DNA of 64,000 nt from Paulinella micropora (Eukaryota; Cercozoa; Imbricatea; Euglyphida): the NCBI GenBank assembly GCA_009731375.1, contig BJOX01000074.1:36349-100348 (forward strand), given 5' to 3'. The position numbers and the translations under genes are program-made. The notes under the pieces were generated by a model that was given only the letters and a program-made list of their open reading frames with translations, did not search any database and was not told the DNA's origin. Each line of letters opens with the position of its first letter. The first letter of the stretch is position 1. This document shows, one piece after another, positions 1 to 10,845 of the stretch.

Positions 1-31
1 TCCTTGCACCCTCCCTCCGGTACATTACATA

Positions 32-409
32 TTGCATGTATTGCATGGTGTGTATTGTGTGTATTGTGTGTGTTGTGTGTGTTGCATGTACTGTATGTAC
101 TGTATGTATTGTATGTATTGTATGTCATGTATGTCATATGTATGTCTTGTATGTCTTGTATTTTTTGTAGAATGCTTTTCCTTCACCTCTACCAGCTCCC
201 TACACTCGTCGCATATGGCGCAATTCTTTTCTTCTTCTTCTTCTTCTTCTTCTTCTTCTTCTTCTTCTTCTTCTTCTTCTTCTTCTTCTTCTTCTTCTTT
301 CTCTTCTTGTTCTTCCTCCTCCTCCTCCTCCTCCTCCTCTTCCCACGCCTCTCCTGCTGGCCACGTTCCACACGAAGCTGAGCTGAGGTTCCTCCCGTGT
401 GCTAGTAGC

Positions 410-462
<53 letters not shown>

Positions 463-466
463 CAGC

Positions 467-522
<56 letters not shown>

Positions 523-544
523 CAATAGTATTAGTAGCAGCAGT

Positions 545-609
<65 letters not shown>

Positions 610-680
610 CAGCAGCAGCAGCAGCAGCAGCAGTGGGGTTAGGGCGGACAGCAGCCGAAGCAAGGCCAATGAGGCCAATG

Positions 681-722
<42 letters not shown>

Positions 723-1186
723 TTGCTGCTCAAGTCAGCCAACTCGATGCTGCTGGTCCAGTCCTTGCGGCGCCTTCCTTTGTCCCAGCTCTGTGGCCTT
801 GGACGGACTTCGCCTCACAAGAGCAGCCAGAGGGCGTGCTGCCGATCCGTTTTCAGCTCTGCCCCGTGCCCCTGCCTGCTGACACAGCCTCTACTGCCCC
901 CTTCTGCTCTATTTTCAGTGCCCACACTGCTGCTACTACTACTAATACTAATACTACTACTACTACTTCTACTACTACTCACTTCTCTGCTCCGGTTGCA
1001 CCTGCCGCAGCAGCTGCATGTCACAACAACAGCAACAACAGCAATGATAACAACAACAACCACGGCGACGACGACGGCGGCGGCGGCGGCTGCAACTTTC
1101 ACCAGTCACACCCGCCAGCCGCGGTCGCTGCGTTTGAAGACTACTTGCGCTCGCTCGTGGTGACTTTGACCTTACTCGACCGCTGG
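32..1186 (+). CDS. Low-complexity coding candidate, 3' end of an exon with a splice donor
   Basis: One frame stays open from 32 to the stop at 1195, but most of it is repeat-encoded: a serine tract from (TAG/AGC)n at 401-635, a threonine tract from (TAC)n at 681-723, then Asn/Asp/Gly-rich sequence. The last about 30 residues look like ordinary protein (FEDYLRSLVVTLTLLDRW) and end at TGG|GTACCT, a possible donor at 1187. The next 80 bases read as a compact intron ending in CCCTTTTCAG at 1266. Only the region after about 1100 is persuasive; the upstream repeats may be non-coding and the true start is not visible. The protein is not recognised. Confidence 0.35.
222..348. repeat. (TTC)n / (TCC)n trinucleotide tract
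   Basis: Near-perfect TTC repeats pass into TCC repeats on the plus strand. All frames are open, giving meaningless poly-Ser, poly-Phe or poly-Leu reading frames. Confidence 0.95.
401..635. repeat. (TAG)n / (AGC)n trinucleotide tract
   Basis: TAG repeats interrupted by AGC blocks. They would give the serine tract of the plus-strand candidate at 32-1186. Confidence 0.95.
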
Positions 1187-1266
1187 GTACCTTAGGCCTT
1201 CTTGTCCAGCTTTCTAAAAGTGAATGATAATATAATTGTTCGCTTACTTGCATGCTCCCTTTTCAG

Positions 1267-1299
1267 CTTTACGAAAACCAAGCGTTCTTCAATTACTCG
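1267..1299 (+). CDS. Short exon candidate, LYENQAF type
   Basis: It follows a clean acceptor (CCCTTTTCAG) and continues the frame of the exon ending at 1186 (phase 0). It reads LYENQAFFNYS before a possible donor at 1300. The acceptor region and first codons closely resemble the exon at 30134-30205 (LFEKQAFSTAS), so the two are related by duplication. The end is uncertain because the frame stays open to 1500. Confidence 0.35.
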
Positions 1300-1300
1300 G

Positions 1301-1980
1301 TTGTGAGTTTGTATACAACTCTTCAAGTTGCAGATTCAACGAACTCTTACATAATAAAGAACATTGTGGCTGCATTAAGTCCTGACTTGATGAGAGCAGG
1401 TGAAATACCAGTAACTAGCAGAGCGGTCACTTCGTTCATTTACATAATTTCGTACTCGTTGCAGACTTGGGTGCAACTTACGATCGAGTGTGAATCGTAG
1501 ATTGTGAGTCTCCAGTGTCAAAGCTTTTGTTTCAAGTCAAACAGTCATCGTTAAACGGATACTACAGTAACAAGTCCTTATCGGCGTTTCAGTACTTGTT
1601 AAAAACCATAATGACCACTACAATCAATACTGACCAATAATAGATACTGACTCCTGGAGAAGGATCTAATTACTATTGCCCAATGTGGAGTGGATCGCGA
1701 GAAGGGACGCAACGCTTGGCTAGCTCTTGGTAAAACTCGCTTGCATCAAGAAAACTAGGCGGCCGGTGCCATAACAGGTTGATTTTTTACTCTGGTAGTA
1801 GTACAGGTCCGGCGCGGGTGGTTTTCCCTTGATGTCGGACGTGTTGTGCGTCATGGAAACATTCGTATTATACTACCGAAATGGCGTGGCTTGCGGAAAC
1901 TTTCAGGGACGCAATGCTTCGTTAGCCCTTCGTAAAACCCACTAGCATCAAGACTTGAAACCAGGCGGCCGGGGTCATAA
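1301..1980. other. Mostly unique sequence, nothing recognised
   Basis: The base composition is ordinary and there is little repetition. A block at 1680-1770 recurs in diverged form at 1895-1980 (AACGCTTGGCTAGC, then GCATCAAGA, then AGGCGGCCGG, then CATAA), so it contains an old partial duplication of about 80-90 bases. No convincing exon was found. Confidence 0.5.
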
Positions 1981-2405
1981 GAAGCGATAGATTTGAGACA
2001 GATATGAGACAGATTTGAGAGACTCAGTGACAGATCTGAGACAGACTTGAGACGGGAATGAGACGGAATATTCAGGAAATGAGACAGCTTCGAAGACAGA
2101 CTGGAAAAAGATGAGAAACAAATTAGAGACACATTAGAAACACTTTCGATGTGCGCTCCGTCTAATCAGTCTCAAATCTGAGACAAATCGATCACCCTAA
2201 TCTATGCTCAAATTTATTTCAAATCACCATAATTTATCTCTAATCTATCTCTGATCTATCGTATGTAGATCAGAGGTAGATCAGACTGGCCGATCATAAC
2301 TATTTACTACTAGTCTCAAATTGTCTCATCTCTCTCAAATCTGTCTGGCACCGTCTCTAGCACTACCTCTGATCGGCCAGTCTGATCTACCTCTAATCTA
2401 CCTAC
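1981..2405. repeat. Foldback structure: GAGACAG repeats with long inverted arms
   Basis: The left half has irregular tandem copies of a GAGACAGATTTGA-like unit; the right half carries its complement (CTCTCAAATCTGTC near 2333-2347). Nested inside is a perfect 25-base inverted repeat whose left arm (about 2273-2297) starts AGAGGTAGATCAGACTGG and whose right arm (about 2369-2393) is its exact complement, with a loop of about 70 bases. The arms extend imperfectly on both sides. This could be a foldback or MITE-like element or a hairpin small-RNA source. No terminal target duplication was found. Confidence 0.7.
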
Positions 2406-2654
2406 TATCAATATTTATGCATTTTTGCCTTTATTCATCATTTTTATACTGAATTTTTACAAATAGTTTAACACATTGAGCATTAAATTCTAAGTTAGTG
2501 TGGGAGGGAAAGGCAGAGGTTCGATAATCTGAATCACACGGATCTGCTCTTAACGGAAGTGTATGGAGGAACGGATGAGGAATGCTTGAAAAAAGAAAAG
2601 AAGAAATTGAAAAGGGAGAACATAAGGGGGGGGGGGGGAGAAAAAAAAAAAAAA

Positions 2655-2829
2655 NNNNNNNNNNNNNNNNNNNNNNNNNNNNNNNNNNNNNNNNNNNNNN
2701 NNNNNNNNNNNNNNNNNNNNNNNNNNNNNNNNNNNNNNNNNNNNNNNNNNNNNNNNNNNNNNNNNNNNNNNNNNNNNNNNNNNNNNNNNNNNNNNNNNNN
2801 NNNNNNNNNNNNNNNNNNNNNNNNNNNNN
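2655..2829. other. Assembly gap flanked by homopolymers
   Basis: This run of 175 N lies between two copies of the same A-run/G-run motif, which suggests an unresolved tandem repeat. Other gaps lie at 4230-4239, 17166-17206, 17446-17944, 18173-18244, 19206-19215, 46472-46481, 47465-48016, 51600-51840, 52440-52467, 54369-54378, 56552-56769 and 57049-57058. Many of them abut homopolymers or microsatellites. Confidence 0.95.
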
Positions 2830-3240
2830 AAAGGGGGGGGGGGGGAGTAAAAACAGAAGAAAACCAGGAGTAAAAGGAGAAGAAAACTAGGGAAAAGTAA
2901 GGTACTAAGAAGAAGGAAAGGAGCGGCTCCACTTAAAAAGCCAAGAGGATCAAAAGGGTTCGTAACAAGACTTCGAAAGGAGAAACTACACCAAAGCTGA
3001 AAACAAGGGGGGGCGGAGCAAGTTGACGGTGAAACATAATAATCTATTGATATGAATGAGAAAGTCGTAGTGTTTGTACTTTCACTACGAAAGAATGTGT
3101 ATGAATCAAATGCAAAGGCATCCTGCGGGGAATTTCTTCCTATAGGTGGCTAGACTGTTTTTGAGACGCTATTTCATTCACCACTTCCGCAGCTGCTCTC
3201 TGACCTGTCAACAGCTTGCACGCCCTGTGACCTGCATTCC

Positions 3241-3725
3241 AATCGGCCAAGAGAGAGAGGATAGATAGAGAGAGAGAGAGAGATAGATAGAGAGAGAAAG
3301 GAGAAGTATGTATGTATGTATGTATGTATGTGTGTGTATGTATGTATGTATGTATATATGAAATATGTAGTATGCTTTTGCGCAACAAGGTCCACTTGTT
3401 TTCCTAAATTTTTTTTCCTCTTTTCCTCATTAACTATATCTGACATTTTTGATGGCAGTATCGCACTTGTTTGCAGGCGCCACATAGCAGATGCCTCTGG
3501 CTTTTTCTGCAACGGGAAATAAATGAATGAACAAGTAAGTAAATGAATGGATGTATATATATATATTACACATATTCTATAACATTAATATATAAGCTAA
3601 GCATAAAGAAACAGCGAAATAAAGAAATAAAGAGATGAAGAAACCAATAAATCAAGAAATCAAGAAATCAAGAAGTAGAAATAAAGAAATAAAGAATAAT
3701 AAAGTAATCAAGTAATCAAGTAATA

Positions 3726-3787
<62 letters not shown>
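3241..3787. repeat. Mixed simple repeats: (GA)n, (TATG)n, AAGAAATAAA-like, (TATC)n
   Basis: (GA)/(GATA) occurs at 3248-3300, (TATG) at 3307-3360 and irregular A-rich AAGAAATAAAG units at 3600-3720. A (TATC) run at 3733-3787 leads directly into repeat family A. No gene was found. Confidence 0.85.
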
Positions 3788-3788
<1 letters not shown>

Positions 3789-4188
3789 GGTGGGGTGCCT
3801 TATGTGTGCCTAGCCATACGCCTGTAAGTCACATGCCGAAATAGCGACGGGAAGCACAATTCTGTTCCCTCAGGGTGCCCTTTCTCGCTTGTTGAGCCCG
3901 GAATAAAACCCACAGTGCTCTGTCGGTTTATACTAGACTGTCGAACAGTCTCGAAACTCCATCTGCTTACTGGGTCCTCTGTAATGGAGGTGGGAGCTCG
4001 TTCTGCAAGGGGCGCTTTATGGAACGAGCCCTGGCCCCGCCTGGTACTAGGGAGATTTGGTATTGCCTGTATCAGTCCCTTCCGTGCAAACATCACGGCT
4101 TAGCTGGGCATCGGGTTAATACTTTACCCACAGACTTCCTGGTTGACGAAATCAGAAGCTCCTTTTTTCTGACATTAGTCGATATTTC

Positions 4189-4190
<2 letters not shown>
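3788..4190 (+). repeat. Dispersed repeat family A, copy 1 (5'-truncated)
   Basis: About 400 bases from GGTGGGGTGCCTTATG to GTCGATATTTCATC, bounded on both sides by (TATC)n. It is almost identical to 4330-4745 and, inverted, to 52480-52870. A 62-98 aa open frame in each orientation is conserved between copies only because the DNA is. No RT, transposase or RNA polymerase III box was recognised, so the class is unknown (non-autonomous element). Confidence 0.85.
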
Positions 4191-4229
<39 letters not shown>

Positions 4230-4239
4230 NNNNNNNNNN

Positions 4240-4743
4240 CACTTGAGGTGTCACTGACCCTCCCTTGGGCTTGGTTTTTTGAAATGGGTGCCATCTGTCG
4301 ACAGACAGAGAATTAGGGGATGGTGTGGGTGTGCTGGGCCCGTGGTGGGGTGCCTTATGTGTGCCTAGCCATACGCCTATAAGTCACATGCCGAAATAGC
4401 GACGGGAAGCACAATCCTGTTCCCTCAGGGTGCCCTTTCTCGCTTGTTGAGCCCGGAATAAAACCCACAGTGCTCTGTCGGTTTATACTAGACTGTCGAA
4501 CAGTCTCGAAACTCCATCTGCTTACTGGGCCCTCTGTAATGGAGGTGGGAGCTCGTTCTGCAAGGGGCGCTTTATGGAACGAGCCCTGGCCCCGCCTGGT
4601 ACTAGGAAGCTTTGGTATTGCCTGTATCAGTCCCTTCCGTGCAAACATCACGGCTTAGCTGGGCATCGGGTTAATACTTTACCCACAGACTTCCTGGTTG
4701 ACGAAATCAGAAGCTCCTTTTTTCTGACATTAGTCGATATTTC

Positions 4744-4745
<2 letters not shown>
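4240..4745 (+). repeat. Dispersed repeat family A, copy 2 (longest plus-strand copy)
   Basis: It includes about 90 bases (CACTTGAGGTGTCACTG onward) missing from copy 1 but present in the inverted copy at 52480-52985. Its 3' end again runs straight into (TATC)n, so the tetranucleotide tract appears to be part of, or a fixed partner of, the element. Confidence 0.85.
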
Positions 4746-4811
<66 letters not shown>

Positions 4812-4812
4812 G

Positions 4813-4852
<40 letters not shown>

Positions 4853-4903
4853 CCTGCCTATCTACCTACCTACCTATCTATCTATCTATCTATCTATCTA
4901 TTT
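4746..4903. repeat. (TATC)n joining repeat families A and B
   Basis: About 40 TATC units with TACC and TGTC variants. They separate family A copy 2 from family B copy 1. At the inverted locus (52386-52480) the same A and B order is separated by a short tract and a gap. Confidence 0.9.
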
Positions 4904-5345
4904 ACCCCGGGGGGGATGCAGAGGGCCAGCTGCGCAGTGCTCCGGCCTAAAACCAAACCCCCTATAATGACGATTTTGTGTCCGCCGTTAATCGCGCGCA
5001 GCGCAAGGGCTAAACAGGCAACCAACTCCTGACCATGGCTGATGAAGTCGGGGCGTGATGCAAAGGGTTGATGAAGTCGGGGTTGTAGAAGGTAACTCAC
5101 AACGAGCGTGAACTCCTGAAACCTCGACTTGCTTGTGGCATCATCTCCTTAGGGCACACGCTCCTGGGGAGTGTTCTAGTGTTGTCCCGTATAGTTCAAA
5201 AGGGCTCGGCTACCTTTCGGCTTGAACTGGGCACAGACACCAACCACAGCGAGACAGTGGTTGGTGTGCAGCTTGGCCGGTGCTGAAAGTTCTTGTCCGG
5301 GGGTAGTATAGGAGGCCATGGCTTTTCAAGCTAAGCCACGCCCAT
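4904..5345 (+). repeat. Dispersed repeat family B, copy 1
   Basis: About 440 bases, with an inverted second copy at 51983-52385. It has an internal direct duplication (TGATGAAGTCGGGG twice at about 5040-5080) and ends ACGCCCATAGATTAAACATATC next to (TATC)n. The class is unknown and no coding potential was recognised. Confidence 0.85.
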
Positions 5346-5412
5346 AGATTAAACATATCTATCTATTTACCCATCTATTTACCTATCTATATACCTACCT
5401 ATCTATCCATCC

Positions 5413-5449
<37 letters not shown>

Positions 5450-5521
5450 ATCTATCTATCTATCTATCTATAGTATCTAGTATCTATTTACCTATCTATA
5501 TACCTACCTATCTATCCATCC

Positions 5522-5599
<78 letters not shown>

Positions 5600-5751
5600 A
5601 GTATCTAGTATCTACTAGCTATCTAGCTATCTAGTTAGCTACCTACCTACCTACCTACCCTCTATTAATATGTCTGTTTACCTGTTTGTCTATCTATCTA
5701 TCTATCTATCTATCCATCCATCCATCCATCCATCCATCTATCTATCTATCC

Positions 5752-5809
<58 letters not shown>

Positions 5810-6060
5810 GTGTCTGTCTGTCTATCTATCTGCCTACCTATCTATCTGTCTGTCTATCTATGCCCTTATTTGCCATGCATACATAATACACTTACTTCTC
5901 GCGTTGCCCACACTGGTTCCACGAACACAACTAAACAGCACATACCATACAGTTTATTGTATGCATGTATGTATGTATGTATGTATGAATGTATGAATGT
6001 ATGTGTATGTGTGTATATGTGTATGTATGTAGATGAATGGGGCGACCGGCGGAGAAGCTT
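5346..6060. repeat. (TATC)n / (CATC)n / (TATG)n array
   Basis: It shows at least two higher-order duplications of a block containing ATAGTATCTAGTATCTA (about 5470 and 5598). A short unique interval lies at 5880-5950, followed by (TATG)n to 6030. No gene was found. Confidence 0.9.
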
Positions 6061-6077
6061 GATGCTGCCACCCTAGG

Positions 6078-6078
6078 A

Positions 6079-6117
<39 letters not shown>

Positions 6118-6350
6118 TGTATCGGTGTCTGTCTGTCGGTCTGTATGTCTGTAGGTCTGTCTGTATGTATGCATGTATGCATGCGTGAATGTATCTGCAT
6201 GTATTTGCATGTATGCTTGTGTTTATGTGCGTGTCTTTGCGCGCGCGCGTGTGTGTGTGTGTGTGTGTGTGTGAATGTGCTTGCCTTTATGTGTTGTGTG
6301 CGTGTTGTCTTTGTGGTGTGTGCGTGTGTGTGTGTGGTCTGCTACCGGAG
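6078..6350. repeat. (AG)n and (TG)n dinucleotide tracts
   Basis: (AG)n lies at 6078-6112. Degenerate (TGTC/TATG) and (TG)n with GCGCGC follow to about 6340. Confidence 0.9.
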
Positions 6351-6353
6351 CCT

Positions 6354-6560
6354 GTTAGGTCGGCTGCTTCGAGCGATCTTTGCTCCTGCGTCGCTTGTTG
6401 CGCTTGTGGTAGGGCTTGTGCCTGTTGCGGTTGACGTCGATGCTGCGCTTGCTGTTGCTGTGATGCTGGTTGTTGTTTTTTTTTGTTTCTCGTGTGCTGG
6501 TTGCTGCTGCTGCCGCTCGCGGCGCTGTTGCTGCGCTTGTCGCTTCTCTTGCCTCTCTTC
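6354..6560 (-). CDS. Gln-rich exon candidate
   Basis: One minus-strand frame reads as a Q/A-rich segment (ASQQQQAQHRRQPQQAQALP and on to AADLTGSG) that could end at a GTAGCA donor near 6353. Upstream it fuses with a poly-Lys/Glu frame from the (TTC/TCC) tract, and no clear acceptor is visible. Codons are varied rather than a single repeat, which favours coding, but low-complexity drift can look the same. The protein is unrecognised. Confidence 0.25.
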
Positions 6561-6740
6561 TTCTTCCTCCTCCTCCTCCTCCTCCTCCTCCTCTTCTTCT
6601 TCTTCTTCTTCTTCTTCTTCTTCTTCTTTTTCTTCTTCTTCTTCTTCTTCTTCTTCTTCTTCTTCTTCTTCTTCTTCTTCTTCTTCTTCTTGTAATCTCC
6701 AGGCTTGCTTTTTCCGGGCAGATGCAGCCTTAGCAGAGAC

Positions 6741-6795
<55 letters not shown>

Positions 6796-7034
6796 AAGAG
6801 AGAGAACACACACACACACAAACACACACAAACACACACACAACAAGACAGTGATGAGAAACACTGAAATGTAAGTAAGGGAGTGGATGGGCGTAAGAAG
6901 AAGAGATGAAGAAGAAGAAGAAGAAAAAGAAGGAGAAGGAGGAGGAGGAGGAGGAGGAGGAGAAGGAGAAGAAGAAGAAGAAGAAGAAGAAGAAGAAGAA
7001 GAAGAAGAAGAAGAAGAAGAAGAAGAAGAAGAAG
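6556..7034. repeat. (TTC/TCC)n, (GA)n, (CA)n and (GAA/GGA)n tracts
   Basis: Pyrimidine triplets lie at 6556-6692, (GA)n at 6738-6806, (CA)n at 6806-6842 and purine triplets at 6900-7034. The first and last tracts are complementary, so they form a large inverted pair about 200 bases apart. Confidence 0.9.
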
Positions 7035-7035
7035 A

Positions 7036-7605
7036 CCGCCTTTATCAATTACTTTCATGCAAATAACCTTGTCCCTAACCCAACCAAGATCCAATATACA
7101 ACTTTCCATAAAGATCCTTTTAACATTCACCTCGCAATAAATAGTCAGGTGATAGAGCAATTCCAACAAGCTAAGCTTCTTGGCACCGTAACCTTAAATA
7201 CCACCAAGTGCATAATATGATTACCAAAGTCTACCATATGGTCCAGATCCTAGCCTATGCCAATAAGCTTCTACCTAAACAACTGTACTATTCCATGTAT
7301 ACCCACACCTCATATATAACATCAGTATATGGGGCACACAAGATGAAAGCAAAAAATATACACAACCCCTAGTCAATATCCATAAGCGTATCATACGCCT
7401 ATTACTACAAGCAGCCCCGCGCACCCATACCGTCCCACTACTACATAAACTAAAACTCCTAGACCTCTATAACATACAAAGAAAGAGTACCCGACCATAT
7501 CCCGCATAACCAAACTGAGCCAAATCAAAACAGGATTTAAGAAATACTTACTAACTAATGAGGCTCATAACGCCGGACTCGAAATATATAAACAACTATA
7601 ATCCA
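7036..7605 (+). pseudogene. Non-LTR retrotransposon reverse transcriptase fragment, decayed
   Basis: Short plus-strand segments in shifting frames match the C-terminal part of non-LTR (LINE) reverse transcriptases. They are an F-K-A-N-like segment (YFHANNLVPNPTK), a QAKLLGT segment (the family's K-x-L-G block), an ANKLLPKQLYYSMY segment (the 'LP...L..lY' block), then HKRIIRLLL and RTHTVPLLHKLKLLDLYN (the usual 'QkraiRlI...thTpLl..L.iL.l.di' region). At least one in-frame stop and several frameshifts break it. It is 5'-truncated directly after a (GAA)n tract. The clade (CR1, Jockey or RTE-like) cannot be decided here. Confidence 0.75.
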
Positions 7606-7876
7606 GACACTGGTCACTGCCTCGGCCAGCGATTTGTTTTAGGCAATAGCTCTTAGCAGTTTCCTTGTTAAAGATGTTAGCATTAGTTTGCGTTAAATGC
7701 GGGTCGTTTCTGTCTATAAATAGTTTTCTTTTTTGGGAGTACCGAGTGTAAATCATGGCTGTGTGTGGTGGTAATGCTGGTGTACTTATGATCATGAATT
7801 GGTTGATGTTTTATTTTTGTTGAATGTACATATATGTGTACTTCAATACAATTTTTCTCTAGATAAAAAGAATCTA
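7606..7876. other. Unique sequence, nothing recognised
   Basis: No exon or RNA gene was recognised in these 270 bases between the dead reverse transcriptase and a long purine tract. Confidence 0.5.
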
Positions 7877-7878
7877 TC

Positions 7879-7909
<31 letters not shown>

Positions 7910-8485
7910 AAGAAGAAGAAGAAGAAGAAGAAGAAGAAGACGAAGAAGAAGAAGAAGAAGAAAAGAAGAAGAAGAAGAAGAAGGAGAAGGAGGAGGAGGA
8001 GGAGGAGGAGGAGGAGAAGAAGAAGAAGAAGAAGAAGAAGAAGAAGAAGAAGAAGAAGAAAAGAAGAAGAAGAAGGAGAAGGAGGAGGAGGAGGAGGAGG
8101 AGAAGAAGAAGAAGAAGAAGAAGAAGAAGAAGAAGAAGAAGAAGAAGAAGAAGAAGAAGAAGAAGAAGAAGAAAGGAGGAAGAAGAAGAAGAAGAAGAAG
8201 AAGAAGAAGAAGAAGAAGAAGAAGAAGAAGAAGAAGAAGAAGAAGAAGGAGGAGGAGGAGGAGGAGGAGGAAGAGGAGGAGGAGGAGGAGGAGGAAAGGA
8301 GGAGGAGGAGGACGACGAAGAGGATGAGGAGGACGAGGAGGAGGAGGACGAGGACGAGGAGGAGGACGAGGAGGAGGAGGAGGAGGAGGAGGAGGAGGAG
8401 GAGAAGAAGAAGAAGAAGAAGAAGAAGAAGAAGAAGAAGAAGAAGAAGAAGAAGAAGAAGAAGAAGAAGAAGAAGAGAGAGATAG
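7877..8485. repeat. (GAA)n/(GGA)n/(GAC)n purine tract of about 600 bases
   Basis: It is almost uninterrupted purine on the plus strand, with GAA blocks alternating with GGA blocks and a GAC-containing segment at 8310-8370. The long mirror-symmetric polypurine is compatible with triplex (H-DNA) formation. Confidence 0.95.
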
Positions 8486-8759
8486 AATACGTGTCGTCCT
8501 TGCTGCTCCAACTTTGGCCTCTTTCGTAAAAACCAAGCTACGAACATCAAAATTAATAAATATACACACGTATATAAAATAAATACAAACGTATGTATAC
8601 ATAAATACACATATAATAAATAGATAAATACATACATAAATACTATGTTTATGTATGTATGTATATATGTATGCATGTATGTATGTATGTATGTGTATGT
8701 ATGTATATGTATGTATATGTTTGTGTGTATGTATGCGAGTGAATGAGTGCGTATGTAAC

Positions 8760-8799
8760 CTTGGGGCTGCTCGCGGGTCTCAACTTCTTTTCGACTATA
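8760..8799 (-). CDS. Short exon candidate at the end of a module array
   Basis: On the minus strand an acceptor (ACATTGCAG) precedes 40 bases that can read YSRKEVETREQPQ and end at CAAG|GTTACATACG. It is the lowest-coordinate and longest of six related modules at 8760-9180, of which the others keep only the acceptor and first about 20 bases. The gene is not identified and the reading phase is not fixed. Confidence 0.3.
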
Positions 8800-9185
8800 C
8801 TGCAATGTGCAAACAAATACACATGCACACTTACACATAGATGCAAATATTCTCAACTTGCCTCCGGATATCGTGTTATATACAAACCAGTACACATACG
8901 CACTTACACACACATACACAATTTTAATTTTGTCTCAACCTCCCTCTGACTATCCTGCTATATACAAACAAACACACATGTACACTTACACTCACATACA
9001 TAATTAGTCTCAACTTCCCTCCGACTGTCCCGCTGTATGCAAAACAAATACACATACTGCTTAACACAAATGAAGACTTCAACTTCCCTCAGACTGCCCT
9101 GCTGGCGCAAACAATAGATATACACAATTCAAAACTCATACAGAAATAGTCTCAACTTCCCTCCAGCTGTCCTGCTATGTGAAAA
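8760..9185 (-). repeat. Six-copy minisatellite of acceptor plus exon-start modules
   Basis: On the plus strand a CTCAACTTCCCTCCGACTG-like core recurs near 8780, 8856, 8936, 9009, 9080 and 9151, every 70-80 bases, each time followed by a C-T-G-C-(T/A) stretch and CA-rich filler. On the minus strand each unit reads as a possible splice acceptor (…TATAGCAG) followed by a conserved GGACAGTCGGAGGGAAGTTG-like start. See the finding on reiterated exon starts. Confidence 0.7.
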
Positions 9186-9309
9186 CAAATACTCATACAC
9201 ACTGACATACACTCTGATACACACGAACGTACATACATACATACATACCTTTCGTCTCTTAGTTTTGTGTGTGGGCGCAGTACGGGAAGAATTACTCACT
9301 GCAGCGAAG

Positions 9310-10199
9310 AAACACATTATACATACATACATACATACATTACATTACATTAAATTACATTACATTACATTACATTATATTATATTACATTACATTACAT
9401 TACATTCCATTCCATTCCATTACATTCCAATGCATTGCATTGCATTGCATTGCATTGCATTGCAATACATTACATTACATTACATTACATTACATTCCAG
9501 TCCATTCCATTCCATTCCATTCCATTACATGACATGACATTACATACATACATACATGCATGCATGCATGCATGCTGCATGCATACATGCACGCATACAT
9601 GCATGCATACATACACACATACATACATACATACATACATACATACATACATACATACATACGTACATAAATGCGTACGTGCAGACAGACAGACATACAT
9701 ACATGCGTACGTGCAGACAGATAGACAGACAGACAGGCGTCCATGAATGCATGCGTACATGCATGCATGGATGCATAGAACATACATAGATACATTACAT
9801 ACATACATACATACGTAAACCGGAAAATCCCCGCAACCACCGTGTGAAAGTTTACTTATGTATATATGTATGTGTGTAAGTACGTACGTACGTACATATG
9901 TAGGTATGTATGTGTATGTATGTATGTATGTATGCATTAGATATATATACAATACCAAATACAGAAATACATGAATAGATAGATAAGATGAATGGATAGA
10001 TGGATACATACATACATATACATACATACATACATACATACATACATACATACATGCATACATACATACATACATACATACATACATACATACATACGTA
10101 AACCGGAAAATCCCCGCAACCACCGTGAAAGTTTACTTATGTATATATATGTATGTGTGTATGTATGCATGCATGCATGTATGTATGTATGTATATATG

Positions 10200-10233
<34 letters not shown>

Positions 10234-10396
10234 TTCATGCAGGCATGTATGCATGTATGTATGTATGTATGTATGTATGTATGTATGTATGTATGTACGT
10301 ATGTATGTATGGATGTATATACGTATGTATGTATGTATGTATGTGTATGTATGTATGTACGTGTGTACGTATGTATGTACGAACGTTCTCCTGTCA
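9310..10396. repeat. (ATTAC)n, (CATA)n and (TATG)n arrays with two unique inserts
   Basis: Pentanucleotides (ATTAC, ATTCC, ATTGC) occur at 9335-9545, (CATA) at 9545-9830, mixed at 9860-9960, (CATA) at 10000-10095 and (TATG) at 10137-10390. A block of about 47 bases beginning ACGTAAACCGGAAAATCCCC occurs twice, at about 9815-9862 and 10096-10142, both times at a CATA-to-TATG switch. Confidence 0.9.
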
Positions 10397-10439
10397 CATT
10401 TCAATCTTGTTGCTTGTCTGCCGATACAGATGATACTGA

Positions 10440-10518
10440 TACTTACTTACTTACTTAATTACTTACTTTCTTTCTTACTTACTCACTTACTTGCTTACTT
10501 ACTTACTTACTTACGTAA

Positions 10519-10556
<38 letters not shown>

Positions 10557-10840
10557 GGCTGGGAAGTCATGTAGAGCGGAAAAGTTTCGTTCAGAATCTA
10601 CATGTATGTATGTATGTATGTCTGTCTGTCTGTATGTATGTATGTATGTATGCATGTATGCATGCATGTATGTATGTATGTATGCATGTGTGCATGTATG
10701 TAGGTACGTATGCATGTAGGTATGTATGTATGTATGTATGTATGTATGTATGTATGTATCTGTGTATGTATCTATGTATGTATGTATGTATGTATGTATG
10801 TATTAGATGTACATACAATACAAACCAAACACAGAAAGAA
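10440..10840. repeat. (TTAC)n then (TATG)n array
   Basis: (TTAC)n lies at 10440-10556. About 45 bases of unique sequence follow, then (TATG) with TGTC and GCAT variants to 10808. No gene was found. Confidence 0.9.
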
Positions 10841-10845
10841 ATGGA

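Noticed and set aside
3800-4103. Protein genes from the 62-98 aa open frames in repeat family A
   Set aside because: They occur on both strands of the same repeat, have no recognisable domain, and are conserved only as far as the DNA is.
7799-8485. Long open frames of poly-Lys/Arg/Glu, and the many MYVC, HTYI and YLSI frames across the window
   Set aside because: They are translations of tri- and tetranucleotide repeats whose units lack stops; all frames are open together and there is no codon diversity.
8760-9185. CRISPR-like array (regular repeats with spacers)
   Set aside because: Repeats are diverged, spacers are CA/TATG filler, and the DNA is clearly eukaryotic; the exon-module reading explains the spacing better.
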